A stretch of 64,000 nt of DNA, taken from assembly GCF_003589925.1 (NCBI RefSeq), contig NZ_CP032382.1, positions 7,998,001-8,062,000 on the forward strand. The letters are read 5' to 3'. Every line of letters begins with the position of its first letter. Position 1 is the stretch's first letter. The translations under genes and the position numbers were made by a program. The notes beneath the pieces were generated by a model. The model saw only the letters and a list, made by a program, of their open reading frames with translations. It had not been told where the DNA came from and did no database searches. This document shows positions 26,069 through 35,725 of this stretch, piece after piece. Origin of the DNA: Chryseolinea soli. GTDB lineage: Bacteria > Bacteroidota > Bacteroidia > Cytophagales > Cyclobacteriaceae.

Positions 26069-27457
26069 TCAATTCTTCACGCATCGAATCGAAAGCCCAT
26101 AATATTTATCATTATGACTGCGAAGAACTCCCGGCTGGTAGGTACTGATCTGGTGCCAATAGGCGGAAATGGCGCCCGGAACTTCTTCCGATGAACTCCA
26201 CCACGCGCCATTAAGTCCCTCGTACCGGAACCAGAGACCCTGGGATACAAAAAAACCAAATGAACCATAGAAATCTTTAAAGCCGCCAGCCCGAGCGTTG
26301 AATCCGGTTGCATTTCTTTTGTTTTGAAAATCGGTGTTGCCGGGGGAACCCAAATCACCAGAGGGCTCCCAAGTGGAAAGATCAGCCAATGCTTTTGCGA
26401 TTTTATTATTGGTTTTCCAGTCGCCATTCGTACTACCATCATAATTATACCCATTGGCAATGAGGTAATTTTCCAAAGTGATCCACTCGTCCTCCGTGGG
26501 CACGTGCCAATCGGTGGGACATAATTTCCCGGTGTTCACGGCATACCAATTGTATAACGCGCCGTATGTTCCCTCATAGCTGATGTCATTATGGTACCAG
26601 GTGTAGGCACCCAGTTTATCGGCGAGCCAGGCCAGGCTATCGGTGATGAAGGCAATGGCGCTTCCATCATTGTATCGCGTGGTCTTCAGGTTCTCCGTCA
26701 TCCAGATCTGCGAGCCGATCACCACGCTGTCATAACTATTCCCATCGGCATCGACCAGACCTACCGGACCATGAATACCTTGCGTCGTAAAAGATACTTC
26801 AGTCCCATATCCCGTACCCAGGTTATTCGTGGCGTAGGCGCGCACATAATACGTGGTGTGGCCCATGAGTCCGCTGATGGTGCTTGTAAAACTTCCCGTA
26901 CCGGGTCCATCCATCGTTTTCTCATCATCGGTTGTTGGATTGTGGTTCACGCTCCAGCACACGCCATGCATGGTAACGCCCGCTCCACCATCGCTGGATA
27001 CGATGCCGCCACTCAAAGCGGAAGTTAGTCCAATGGAGGAAGCAGGTGTTGTGGGCAGCAGGATGGGTGCGCTAAAAACAATGGCTGTTGTAAAAGACAA
27101 CTCATTTCCGTAGGCCGTTCCAACTTTGTTCGTGGCATACGCCCGGACGTGGTAGGTTATATTTGGAGTGAGCCCGGTGAGCGAGCTTGCAAAAGTGCCT
27201 GTGCCCGTTCCGTCCGCAGTTTTAGGATCTGTAACCGTGGGGTTCGCGCTTGTGCTCCAACAAATGCCACGCCCGGTCACCTCAGCGCCGCCATCATCCG
27301 TAATGTCTCCACCACTGGTAGCCGAGGTCGACGTAATGCTGCCGACAGCAACGGTAGTCAATGTAGGCAGCCGTACTTCAGGATTATTGTCTTCCAGACA
27401 ACTATTTACATGCACCAACAGTGCACAAAGTAAAATGACAGAAACTCTTCTCTGCAT
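26069..27457 (-). CDS. FISUMP-domain lipoprotein
   Basis: I start at 27457 (MQRRVSVILLCALLVHVNSC, lipobox VNSC), giving 462 residues; 27487 adds ten residues. Two fibronectin-like repeats (about residues 33-125 and 128-220) share the phrase TSATSGGDITDDGGAEVTGRGICWS and HVRAYATNKVGTAYG. The C-terminal FISUMP domain (about 225-462) has SVVIGSQIWMTENLKTTRYNDG, ALYNWYAVNTGKLCPTDWHVPTEDEW, WWSSSE and a final SIRCVKN. Such lipoproteins sit on the cell surface; the ligand is unknown. The stop is followed by the hairpin repeat at 26019. Confidence 0.85.
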   Translation of the reverse strand: MQRRVSVILLCALLVHVNSCLEDNNPEVRLPTLTTVAVGSITSTSATSGGDITDDGGAEVTGRGICWSTSANPTVTDPKTADGTGTGTFASSLTGLTPNITYHVRAYATNKVGTAYGNELSFTTAIVFSAPILLPTTPASSIGLTSALSGGIVSSDGGAGVTMHGVCWSVNHNPTTDDEKTMDGPGTGSFTSTISGLMGHTTYYVRAYATNNLGTGYGTEVSFTTQGIHGPVGLVDADGNSYDSVVIGSQIWMTENLKTTRYNDGSAIAFITDSLAWLADKLGAYTWYHNDISYEGTYGALYNWYAVNTGKLCPTDWHVPTEDEWITLENYLIANGYNYDGSTNGDWKTNNKIAKALADLSTWEPSGDLGSPGNTDFQNKRNATGFNARAGGFKDFYGSFGFFVSQGLWFRYEGLNGAWWSSSEEVPGAISAYWHQISTYQPGVLRSHNDKYYGLSIRCVKN

Positions 27458-27866
27458 ATTTTTCAATTCCCATTTTTTTGCGTTCATGGCTAATCGTGAT
27501 TTTTGACTTTCGAAAAAAAGTTTATCCAGAAGCCTTCACCGGTCCCTTCCGGATTAACTCCACCAAATCAAGTACTTTAGTTAACGTGCCGACCCGTCAA
27601 CCACACTGGTCCTACACCATTGTCGCCCGATCGGCACGTACAGAAAAACAACCGCCCAACCATGCGGTGATAAAAAAATGTGATCTCTCAGATCATTCAG
27701 ACTAAACTAACGGAAAAGGCGAAAGTGGATGAACCTCACTTCATAACTGGCTGCTTTGGCTTTGCAAGTGGAGGAAGTGATGGGGAACGTAAAGGATGGG
27801 TGACGGTGATGAACGGATGATGGGCAACTTGAAATAGCATCGCGCTAACAACGCAAGCTTCAGAGA
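27458..27866. other. Gap without a gene
   Basis: This gap of about 400 bases lies between two minus-strand genes. I see only a small palindrome, TGATCT-CTC-AGATCA (27681-27695), and a possible promoter region for the FISUMP gene. No repeat copy is present. Confidence 0.4.
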
Positions 27867-28616
27867 CTAGGGCTTGTCCAGCAATCCCAGAAATTCTTCT
27901 TTTTTTCTGCGCGAAACGTCCACGTGATGGTTCTCCGTGAGCACCACATATCCTCCCTCTCCTTTCACATATTTCTCTACATGGGCAAGGTTGATGATAT
28001 ACGAGTGGTGTACTCTGAAAAAACCCGACTCGGCGAGCAGGCTTTCGAAGTCTTTCAGGTTTTTACAGACCAACGCTTGTTGATTATTTTTTAAAACGAT
28101 CTGCGTATAGCTTCCCTCGGCTTTACAATAGAGGATGTCCTGCGTATTAAAAAAGTCAATACCTTGCAATGTCGGCACCGCGAGTTTTTCGACCCTCCCT
28201 GATTTAAGTTGAATGTTGTTGAGCACCGATTGGAATTGAAAAGAACTGCTCGTATGGTTTTGTCTTTCCTTCACGCGGTTCACGGCATGCATCAAATCCT
28301 CTACATCAATGGGCTTCAGCAGGTAATCAAGCGCACTGAACCGGATGGCTTTGATGGCATACTGGTCATGGGCAGAAACAAAGATCACTTCAAAATGTAT
28401 GGGAGAGAGTTGTTGCAGCAAATCAAACCCCGACAGCTGGGGCATTTGCACATCCAAAAAGACCAGGCCGGGGTTGATCTTCCGGATGCCCGCCAGGGCC
28501 TCTTCGGGTTTATCGTAAATTCCTTTGATGGCGATGTCAGGACAATATTTCTCAAGAGCCAGTTGAAGGGCCTCCAACCCGGCAGTTTCATCGTCAACGA
28601 GCACGGCATCAATCAT
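27867..28616 (-). CDS. LytTR-type response regulator
   Basis: This is a 249-residue protein. The receiver domain (residues 1-120) has acidic pocket D8/D9, phospho-acceptor D55 in LVFLDVQMPQ, and K101-like in DYLLKPID. The LytTR DNA-binding domain (about 150-245) contains ILYCKAEGSYTQIVL, ESLLAESGFFRVHHSYIINL and KGEGGYVVLTENHHVDVSRRKKEEFL. It overlaps by 8 bases with the upstream kinase gene, so the two form a two-component pair. The targets cannot be read from the sequence. Confidence 0.9.
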   Translation of the reverse strand: MIDAVLVDDETAGLEALQLALEKYCPDIAIKGIYDKPEEALAGIRKINPGLVFLDVQMPQLSGFDLLQQLSPIHFEVIFVSAHDQYAIKAIRFSALDYLLKPIDVEDLMHAVNRVKERQNHTSSSFQFQSVLNNIQLKSGRVEKLAVPTLQGIDFFNTQDILYCKAEGSYTQIVLKNNQQALVCKNLKDFESLLAESGFFRVHHSYIINLAHVEKYVKGEGGYVVLTENHHVDVSRRKKEEFLGLLDKP

Positions 28617-30672
28617 TGCAAATGGGGATAGTGACCGTTACACGCGTACCCAATGGCCGGTTACCGGCATCTTTCAAATCCACTACATCGATATATCTAT
28701 AGTGATGATGGGTCTGTTTGCCCAAGAGCTGCAGCCGTTGCTCCGTGATCTTCATGCCCATAGATTTTTTCTGTAGTAAGGAAGCGTCCCGGAGCTGTTG
28801 CGCCCGCTCGCGCCCGATGCCATTGTCTTCAATGGTGCAAAACAACGCGTCCTCCTGCGGTTCGATGGCAATGGAAATAGAACCTTTCGATTTGCATTCC
28901 TTATGCATGATCCCGTGCCATATAGCGTTCTCCACAAAAGGCTGCAGGACCATCGAGGGAAGATACGTGCACTGGGTATCAATGGATTTGTCAACCGAAA
29001 CCGAATGACTGATCTTTCCCGGCGCGCGCAGTTCCTCCAGCTGGATGTAGGACTCCAGCAATTCAATCTCGCTTTCAAGCGTCACCACCGACGCCCCGGC
29101 ATTTTCAAGGATCAACCGCACAAGCTTTGAGAACTTGGACAAATACAGGCTGGCATTTTCAGTATCCCCTTTGCCGATCATGACGTTGATACTGTTCATG
29201 CAATTGAACAAAAAGTGGGGATTGATTTGCGCCCGAAGGGCCTTCATTTCCATTTCACTTACCTGTCGTTTGAAATGGGCTTCTTTCGCTTCGTTGATCT
29301 TTGCCGTGAGCAGCACCCGTTGGCGATAGATATAAAACGCTAAAACGGCAATCAATAGTACCAGCACAAATCCACCGGCAAAAGCCTTGTTGAGCGTCGC
29401 TTGTTGCTGTGATTCCTTCTGCTGAATTTCCTTCTCCTTGGCCAACAGGGCGATCCGTTTGTCTTTTTCACCGGTCTCGTATTTTGTTTGAAGTTCGCTG
29501 AACTGCTTGGAGGTCTCTTCATTCAGCACACTATCCTTCATCGCCATGTACAACCGGTGATAGGCATAGGCCTTTTCATAATTATGCTGGTCTGAATAAA
29601 GTACCGAAAGTTTCTGATACGTGTCGCGTAAACCGGGCTTGGAATGGAACTCCTTCGACAAGGAAAGCGCACGCAAGAGGTGTGTCGTCGCTAAAGGATA
29701 CATTCCTAAAAACATATACGTTTCTCCCACGCAGATCAGACTTAATAATATCTTGTCCCGCTGCGACATTTGCTCGCGTATGGATAACGCTTGCTGATGA
29801 TACCGCAGCGCGCTGTCATATTGTCCCAACGCATTCAGCACTTCTCCGATACTACTCAGTGCGGTCCCCGTGGTTCGTCTCGATCCCAGGGAATGACTGA
29901 TGACCAGGGATTCTTTGTAAAACGTCAGCGCTCTATCGTGTTGTTTCAATTCCGCCCAGGCATTGCCCAGGTTCATCAACACTCTCAGTTTGCCCATCTT
30001 GCATTTCAGATCGGCCTTCAGACTATCGAATATACCCAAGGACTGATGGTACATATCGATCGCCTTATCATAATTTTTAAGCCGGACAAATAAATTCCCG
30101 ATATGCATGAACGTGATGGCCACGCCAAAAGGAACGTCATTTCTTTGGAACATCGCGAGGGCCTTATAGCTGGTGGCCAGGCTTTGCTCATAGCGCCCCA
30201 AGCCTTCCTGGACGACGGCCACCTGGAACAAGGTATTGGCCAACCGGGAAGAATCTCCGGAAGCATGGCAATACGAAACTTGATGCTGAAAATGATCGAG
30301 CGCTTCTGAATATTTCCCTTCATAACGCGAGACTACGCCATAACAATAATGGGAAGCTGCCAACACCGACTGATCCCTGGATTGATCCGCTACCCACTTT
30401 ACGCTGTCCGCATAGCGATGAGCTACGGCGACATCGCCCAGTGTGCTGGCATAGGCAAAGCAGAGTTGGTCGTAGATCTCAACTTTGCGGGCTGCAGCTG
30501 TACTGCCCTTCAAAAGTGTTTTTAAGCTGTCTATTTCCAATTCGGCCGGAGAGCGAACACCATCGCCCTGGGGCAGATGGGCTTTCTGGCCGATCAATGC
30601 ATGAGCCCAGAGTATGCAAATCCATAACGCAATACGACGAGCCGTTGAGACCGATTTTAATCCATGTTGCAC
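28609..30672 (-). CDS. TPR sensor kinase of the LytS/His_kinase family
   Basis: This is a 687-residue membrane kinase. An N-terminal hydrophobic segment acts as signal or anchor (RIALWICILWAHALIGQ). About seven TPR-like repeats (about residues 60-390) follow, then one membrane span (AFAGGFVLVLLIAVLAFYIYR). The His_kinase domain carries RQVSEMEMKALRAQINPHFLFNCMNSIN, with the conserved H in NPHFLFN, and the ATPase part holds VENAIWHGI and DNGIGRER. This kinase type works with LytTR regulators, here the gene directly downstream. The periplasmic TPR part probably senses a partner protein, but none can be named. Confidence 0.88.
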   Translation of the reverse strand: MQHGLKSVSTARRIALWICILWAHALIGQKAHLPQGDGVRSPAELEIDSLKTLLKGSTAAARKVEIYDQLCFAYASTLGDVAVAHRYADSVKWVADQSRDQSVLAASHYCYGVVSRYEGKYSEALDHFQHQVSYCHASGDSSRLANTLFQVAVVQEGLGRYEQSLATSYKALAMFQRNDVPFGVAITFMHIGNLFVRLKNYDKAIDMYHQSLGIFDSLKADLKCKMGKLRVLMNLGNAWAELKQHDRALTFYKESLVISHSLGSRRTTGTALSSIGEVLNALGQYDSALRYHQQALSIREQMSQRDKILLSLICVGETYMFLGMYPLATTHLLRALSLSKEFHSKPGLRDTYQKLSVLYSDQHNYEKAYAYHRLYMAMKDSVLNEETSKQFSELQTKYETGEKDKRIALLAKEKEIQQKESQQQATLNKAFAGGFVLVLLIAVLAFYIYRQRVLLTAKINEAKEAHFKRQVSEMEMKALRAQINPHFLFNCMNSINVMIGKGDTENASLYLSKFSKLVRLILENAGASVVTLESEIELLESYIQLEELRAPGKISHSVSVDKSIDTQCTYLPSMVLQPFVENAIWHGIMHKECKSKGSISIAIEPQEDALFCTIEDNGIGRERAQQLRDASLLQKKSMGMKITEQRLQLLGKQTHHHYRYIDVVDLKDAGNRPLGTRVTVTIPICND

Positions 30673-31004
30673 GTGAGTAGAAATGAAATTGAGGGTTTAT
30701 TCCAAATCCGTCAGTTAAAATTAAGCTAAAGTTATTGGAAAGCCCATCTGAAAAGTGGGAAGGTTGTCACCTAAAATGTTCACGGCGCGAAAGAAGCAAT
30801 ACGTCCGAAGGACTCCTGACGAGGTTGAATCCCATTCACGCGCTTTGTCGTCAATGAAATCATTGATCCCCCAACCCGACCTAAATAAAATAACAGCAAA
30901 CACAGTACGAGTCGTCCGTCCGTCCTAATCAAAGTCTCCCGTCCCGGGGACTTTGATTGGGACGGCTCGGGTCTCCCAAAATCAAAATTAACGAAGAAGC
31001 TTCG
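30673..31004. other. Gap carrying repeat copy 2
   Basis: About 330 bases lie between two minus-strand genes. The gap contains the hairpin repeat at 30927 and no other structure that I can support. A 60-codon frame here (30721-30903, minus) has no family likeness and is not counted as a gene. Confidence 0.45.
30927..30958. repeat. REP-like hairpin repeat, copy 2
   Basis: Arms as in copy 1, with loop CGTCCC and right arm GGGGACTTTGATT. The upstream flank CGTCCT matches other copies. It stands 46 bases past the stop of the minus-strand isomerase-like gene. Confidence 0.85.
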
Positions 31005-32039
31005 CTACTTTAATTCCTCCCGCACTTTCTCAAGCAATACCTTCGTAGCTTTTATCCCATCGTCGTTCGACAAATAGGAAGTGTCGCCACCAAAGTCGCG
31101 GAGCAGGCCTCCTTCATATTCAATGCCCACATAACCGCCTGTCCAACCCGATGCCTTGATGATGCCGAAGATCTTGTGAAAGTCGGTTTCAGGATCCTCG
31201 CCGTTGGCAAACTTATGGGTCTTGGCACTGACACCTTTGGAATACGGCATCATCATCTCAACACCCTTATACTTATCGTACTCTTTCAAACATTTGGTGG
31301 CCATCAACGCCTTAAAATCCATCGATGCTGCTTTCGTTCTTTCCATGCAGAAATTGCCGAAGTCGGGTAACAAGCCTTTATTTTTAGCACCGAGCTGTTT
31401 CATGATCCCCACCAGCCATTCAGGATTGGATGAATGCCCAAAGTGGTTTTCCACGATCACGTTCAAGCCCGCTTTGCCGGCATACTCCAGCAGCTTTCCA
31501 TAACCCTCAACGGCCGCCTTCGCCGCATCCGGTGCACTCGCCTCCTCCCCTTTGCCCGTCATGGCACTCATGGCATCGCCGAGATTGACCCGTATGCTTG
31601 TGCATCCCAGAAACTTCGCCGCATCCACCCAGGGATAATGACTTTCAACGGCATGCTGTCGCTTGGCGGCATCGACGGCCGCGAGGTTCTCGCCATCGAC
31701 CATGATCAGGTGACTCTTGGCACCCAAGTCATCGCACATGCTTTTCAGTTCCTTCATGTAAGCATTGTCCGTGTGTTTGTTGTTAAAGAACCCAGACACC
31801 CACTCCAGCACGCTGATCCCATGATCGTTGACGGCCCGCTGTGGAAAATCAAAGTTGGTCATCTTGCTGGTGTACAATTCCGATGCATAAGAGAACTCGG
31901 CCAAAGAGATCTCGAATGTAAACGGCGCTGCGGCAGCGGTGTCTTTTGCCTGAAGCGCCGACGGAAACATCGTAGCCATACCGACACCGGCCGATGCCAG
32001 GCCGAGGGTCGAAAGAAAGTCTCTGCGTGTGTAGTTCAT
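31005..32039 (-). CDS. Tat-exported sugar phosphate isomerase/epimerase-like TIM-barrel protein
   Basis: This is a 344-residue protein. The N-terminus YTRRDFLSTLGLASAGVG is a twin-arginine signal. The barrel has metal-site phrases of the AP endonuclease 2 / xylose isomerase-like family: NVIVENHFGHSS (Glu and His), GLLPDFGNF (Asp), MMPYSKGVSAKTHKF (His) and YVGIEYEGG (Glu). These suit a divalent metal bound between strand ends. The substrate is probably a sugar or sugar acid, but this is inference. It is 45 bases behind the PQQ sugar dehydrogenase gene on the same strand, which fits a periplasmic sugar oxidation operon. Confidence 0.82.
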   Translation of the reverse strand: MNYTRRDFLSTLGLASAGVGMATMFPSALQAKDTAAAAPFTFEISLAEFSYASELYTSKMTNFDFPQRAVNDHGISVLEWVSGFFNNKHTDNAYMKELKSMCDDLGAKSHLIMVDGENLAAVDAAKRQHAVESHYPWVDAAKFLGCTSIRVNLGDAMSAMTGKGEEASAPDAAKAAVEGYGKLLEYAGKAGLNVIVENHFGHSSNPEWLVGIMKQLGAKNKGLLPDFGNFCMERTKAASMDFKALMATKCLKEYDKYKGVEMMMPYSKGVSAKTHKFANGEDPETDFHKIFGIIKASGWTGGYVGIEYEGGLLRDFGGDTSYLSNDDGIKATKVLLEKVREELK

Positions 32040-32084
32040 GGTTTGTTTTTTTTTGATTGCTGATGTGTTGTTATGAGCCGTCTG

Positions 32085-34814
32085 TTACTCGGCGGAAAAT
32101 GTTACGGAAAGCGGAATATATAAAGCACCCGTGGCCTTGTCGTTCTTGAAAACAAAATAGAGGTCGTTAAAGCCACTGCTGTTCACCGATACACGGTGCG
32201 GGACCGGCATGCTTTTGCTCATCATCGCAATGGGCTCATTCGAGGGTTGAATGAACTCCGTTTGTCCGATCAAAGGGCCGTCGGCCGATCCGGTGTGGAT
32301 CTCGATGATGCCGCCCATCGAATTCAATTGCTCCACCGGTGCGTTCACGGTGAAATACAAGTTCTTTACGCCGGTCATGTCGATCTTTTTGAAACTCGCG
32401 TAGGTGTTGGGTGCCGTCACGATGAGAAGGTTATTGTCGCCCATTTTGAAGCGCATGATGTTGGGCGATGCATCGTCGGCATTCCCGAACAACATCGTAG
32501 GGCTCCGGAGGGTGATCGTTTGCTCCGATGCAATGGCCTTCACGCCGTTAAATCCTTTGTCCTTATATGACGCCGACATCCGGTACACACCCTTTGTGGG
32601 ATCGACGCCCTCGGGGATTTTCACCGTGACCTCTCCTTTCACAGGCAGTGTTGGCTGCGGCTTCTTCACACTCGAAAGACTGAGGATGTACTGAACGATC
32701 TGCTTGGCTTCCGGCAACCCGATGTCGGGATGCGGCGCCATCGCCACGTCGCCCCAAACTCCCGATCCGCCCTTGATGACCTTGTTGGAAAGCAAGTTAA
32801 TGTTGTCGGCTGTCGGTTTGTATTTCGTAGCGATGTCAAGAAAAGCAGGGCCAATCGATTTCTTATTCTCAAAGTGACACGCCTTGCAATCGCTCCGGGC
32901 CATGATACTCTTGCCCGCCATAAACGTAACGGGTGCTTCCTGGTGTCCGGCAGGCTGCGGACTGCCCTCTCCGTCCTGGTAGTTGGCGGTGATGTGAACG
33001 CTCGACGCAGGTATCCTTTTATCGTCGAGACTTCCGTCTTCTTTGTCAGAAACTTTTACTTCATAGGCGATCTTCTGATTGGGGAAGAAGAAGGATTGAT
33101 TGTTACCCGCCAGCGACAACGATACAACCGGCGGCTCATTACCCGCCGAGATAGCGAACTCCTTTGTAGCGGCCAGACCTTTTGTGTCTGTAACTTTGAG
33201 TTTTACTTTATAATTGCCGGGGATTTTAAACGCATAGGAAGCATTGGCCTCGGTCAATGTCGCCACCGCGGCGCCTTGTGCATTTGTTATTTTCCATTCA
33301 TAACGAAGGGTATCGTTGTCGTAATCCTTCGTGCCCTCGGAAGAGAAAGTCACCATCAAGGGCGTTGCCCCTGCCGATGCGCTGGCCGAAGCAACAACAA
33401 CCGGTTTGCGATTGCCTCCGTTGTATTCGATGCGCACCAGTTTCGACTCCGGATTTCCCATGAACCAGCCTTGTCCATACTCAAGCAAATACAAATCGCC
33501 GTTCGGACCAAAGGCCATATCGATCGGGTGGTCGAGTTTCAGATTCGGGAGAAACCGCTCCATACGGGAGTAGTTGCCTTTGTCGTTCAGGGTAACAACG
33601 ATGATCCAGTCGCGCATCCACTCATAGATAAACCACTTGTTATCGTAGTATGCCGGAAAGGCGCGCTTTGCATTTTTAAAATCGTCGGCGTGATAGACCG
33701 GACCGGCCATGGCACTGCGGCCGCCACTGCCCAGCAATGGGAACCGGTTCGATGAACCGGGCGTGTACCAGATCGCGGCTTTTTGTGCGGGCGGCAATTC
33801 TTTGAGACCGGTGTTGTTCGGAGAATTATTGACGGGCTTGTCTGCCACAAACTGCTCACCTGATTTTTTTGTCTCGAAGTCAAAGTCCCAGTACGCTTTG
33901 TTGTCGCCAACAAAATAGGGCCAGCCAAAATTGCCCGGTGCTTTTGCTACGTTGAATTCGTCCTCAGCCGTTGGCCCAAGCCCGGTGGAGTCTTTCCCGG
34001 AATCAGGACCAACGTCGCCCCAGAACAAATAGCCAGAGTGCTTGTCGACAGCGATACGGTATGGATTCCGATGGCCCATGGTATAGATCTCGGGCTTTGT
34101 CAGCTCCGCTCCCTTTGCAAAAAGGTTTCCCTCGGGGACGGTGTATGTCCCCGCCGCTTCGGGATGAATTCTCAAGACTTTTCCCCGCAAGTCGTTTGTA
34201 TTGGCCGACGATCGTTGTGCATCGAATGGCGTTCTGCCCGCACGTTCATCGATCGGTGCATACCCATCGGATGCCCGCGGGCTCGTGTTGTCGCCCGTAG
34301 ACAAATAGAGGTTGCCCTGAGCATCCCAGTCCATCGACCCGCCCGTGTGGCAACACTCGTCGCGCTGAACGGGCACTTCCAGTATCACTTTCTTTGACGC
34401 CAGATCAATTTGATTTCCCGTCATTTTATACCTCGCCACAACGTTCACCGGTTTCTTTCCGGCGGGAGAGTAATACAAGTAAAGCCAGCCGTTGGTTGCA
34501 AAGGCTGGGTCGATGGTTAACCCCAATAGCCCATCTTCGGCTTCGGCCTGGACGCCCTTCGCGTCGGGATTGTACTTTGTGCTCACCGGTATCGTGGCGA
34601 TCACCGAGATCTTTTTTATTTTCGGTTCATACAACTTGATCAATCCGTGTCGCTCGATCACGAGTACGCGCTCGTCGGGGAGGATCGCCAACTCGAGCGG
34701 TTCGTTCAATCCTTGCGTCAGTACTACTTTTTCGAACCTGTTTTCGTCGGGCGTTTGAGCCATTGCCGTGGTGATGGCCGCCATGAACACCAAAGCGCTT
34801 AGTATTTTATGCAT
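32085..34814 (-). CDS. PQQ-type soluble sugar dehydrogenase fused to PKD, cytochrome c and carbohydrate-binding domains
   Basis: This is a 909-residue exported protein (signal ILSALVFMAAITTAMAQ). Residues about 25-465 form the six-bladed glucose/sorbosone dehydrogenase propeller (LVIERHGLIKLY, EDGLLGLTIDPAF, DECCHTGGSMDWDAQGNLYLSTGD, GHRNPYRIAVD). A PKD domain follows (about 470-558). A cytochrome c domain (about 630-715) has the haem site C643-K-A-C646-H647 and a likely distal Met692. The C-terminal part (about 730-909) resembles a CBM6-type domain. The oxidation site and its electron acceptor are thus in one chain. It is divergent from a NUDIX-type regulator, with two operators between. Confidence 0.88.
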   Translation of the reverse strand: MHKILSALVFMAAITTAMAQTPDENRFEKVVLTQGLNEPLELAILPDERVLVIERHGLIKLYEPKIKKISVIATIPVSTKYNPDAKGVQAEAEDGLLGLTIDPAFATNGWLYLYYSPAGKKPVNVVARYKMTGNQIDLASKKVILEVPVQRDECCHTGGSMDWDAQGNLYLSTGDNTSPRASDGYAPIDERAGRTPFDAQRSSANTNDLRGKVLRIHPEAAGTYTVPEGNLFAKGAELTKPEIYTMGHRNPYRIAVDKHSGYLFWGDVGPDSGKDSTGLGPTAEDEFNVAKAPGNFGWPYFVGDNKAYWDFDFETKKSGEQFVADKPVNNSPNNTGLKELPPAQKAAIWYTPGSSNRFPLLGSGGRSAMAGPVYHADDFKNAKRAFPAYYDNKWFIYEWMRDWIIVVTLNDKGNYSRMERFLPNLKLDHPIDMAFGPNGDLYLLEYGQGWFMGNPESKLVRIEYNGGNRKPVVVASASASAGATPLMVTFSSEGTKDYDNDTLRYEWKITNAQGAAVATLTEANASYAFKIPGNYKVKLKVTDTKGLAATKEFAISAGNEPPVVSLSLAGNNQSFFFPNQKIAYEVKVSDKEDGSLDDKRIPASSVHITANYQDGEGSPQPAGHQEAPVTFMAGKSIMARSDCKACHFENKKSIGPAFLDIATKYKPTADNINLLSNKVIKGGSGVWGDVAMAPHPDIGLPEAKQIVQYILSLSSVKKPQPTLPVKGEVTVKIPEGVDPTKGVYRMSASYKDKGFNGVKAIASEQTITLRSPTMLFGNADDASPNIMRFKMGDNNLLIVTAPNTYASFKKIDMTGVKNLYFTVNAPVEQLNSMGGIIEIHTGSADGPLIGQTEFIQPSNEPIAMMSKSMPVPHRVSVNSSGFNDLYFVFKNDKATGALYIPLSVTFSAE

Positions 34815-34858
34815 AGTCCGGGTGATTGAATTTCACTTTTTACTGTCTATTTTTACTG

Positions 34859-34875
34859 TGCGTACTGCATACGCA
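34859..34875. promoter_or_regulatory. Operator of the NUDIX-type regulator, copy 1
   Basis: TGCGTA-N5-TACGCA, a perfect 6-5-6 inverted repeat with centre at 34867. It lies in the gap between the divergent dehydrogenase and regulator genes. Confidence 0.7.
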
Positions 34876-34891
34876 ATGTAATTAAATTTTT

Positions 34892-34910
34892 GTGCGTAAA
34901 AAATACGCAC
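34892..34910. promoter_or_regulatory. Operator of the NUDIX-type regulator, copy 2
   Basis: GTGCGTA-N5-TACGCAC, a perfect 7-5-7 inverted repeat with centre at 34901, 34 bp from copy 1. It overlaps an in-frame TTG (34890), which for that reason is rejected as the start of the regulator gene. Confidence 0.75.
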
Positions 34911-34928
34911 TGTAAAACACTGATTTTC

Positions 34929-35678
34929 ATGAACTTAAAGGAGTATTTTTCTAACGTTCTGCGGGAAGTTTCCATCGATTGCGCGATCTTCGGCTTCACG
35001 GAGGGCAAGCTGAAGGTGCTGCTGATCCGTTGGAAGTCGATCGACAAATGGAGCCTGCCGGGAGGGCGCATCTATAAAGATGAGGGCGTCGAGGAAGCAG
35101 CGGACCGCATTCTTTTCGACAGGACGGGCCTGGAGGGAGTATTCTTGCAACAGTTCAATACGTTTGGGAAGACGAACCGCTATGTTAACTTTTCCGAGAA
35201 AGAAACCCTTGCGTTGGTACAGCAGTCATTTGGTGAAACTTTTGAGGAATTGGATATACCGCCGCGCACCGTTTCGATTGGATACTATGCCTTGGTGAAT
35301 ATCGACAAGGTTGTGCCGAGACCCGATGCCTTTTCGGATGCGTGTTCGTGGTGGGATCTCGACCAGGTTCCAAAGCTTTTGTTCGATCACAATGAAATGA
35401 TCGACGTTGCCACGCGGACGATCCGCAGGGAAATGAGACATCAACCCATCGGAAAGCTTCTTCCCGACAAGTTCACACTGAATGACATCCACAAGTTGTT
35501 CCAAACCATCCTGAACACCGAACTCGACCGAAGGAATTTTCACAAGCTGATCACCGGCTATGACTTCCTGGTCAAGCTGAATGAAAAAAAGACGGGTGTT
35601 AAGAACAAGTCGCCTTATTTATACAGGTTCGATTTCCGGAAATATGAGAAGGCGTTGCGGGAGGGGATATCGATATAG
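34929..35678 (+). CDS. NUDIX-domain transcription regulator (NrtR-like)
   Basis: This is a 249-residue protein from the ATG at 34929; an earlier TTG would lie in the operator. The NUDIX domain (about residues 10-140) has WSLPGGRIYKDEGVEEAADRIL, but the catalytic REUxEE part reads RILFDRTG, so the metal-binding glutamates are lost. The C-terminal winged-helix part (about 165-245, FTLNDIHKLFQTILNTELDRRNF, KSPYLYRFD) binds DNA in this family. Such regulators in Bacteroidota control sugar use and sense a sugar compound through the dead NUDIX fold. Likely targets are itself and the divergent sugar dehydrogenase operon. Confidence 0.85.
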   Translation: MNLKEYFSNVLREVSIDCAIFGFTEGKLKVLLIRWKSIDKWSLPGGRIYKDEGVEEAADRILFDRTGLEGVFLQQFNTFGKTNRYVNFSEKETLALVQQSFGETFEELDIPPRTVSIGYYALVNIDKVVPRPDAFSDACSWWDLDQVPKLLFDHNEMIDVATRTIRREMRHQPIGKLLPDKFTLNDIHKLFQTILNTELDRRNFHKLITGYDFLVKLNEKKTGVKNKSPYLYRFDFRKYEKALREGISI

Positions 35679-35725
35679 TCTTAATCTGACAAAACTCAGA
35701 ATCGATTTTTGAAAGCTGATGGGGT

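Noticed and set aside
32730-33755. Plus-strand frame of 341 codons opposite the sugar dehydrogenase
   Set aside because: Shadow frame; the minus-strand gene carries clear domain motifs.
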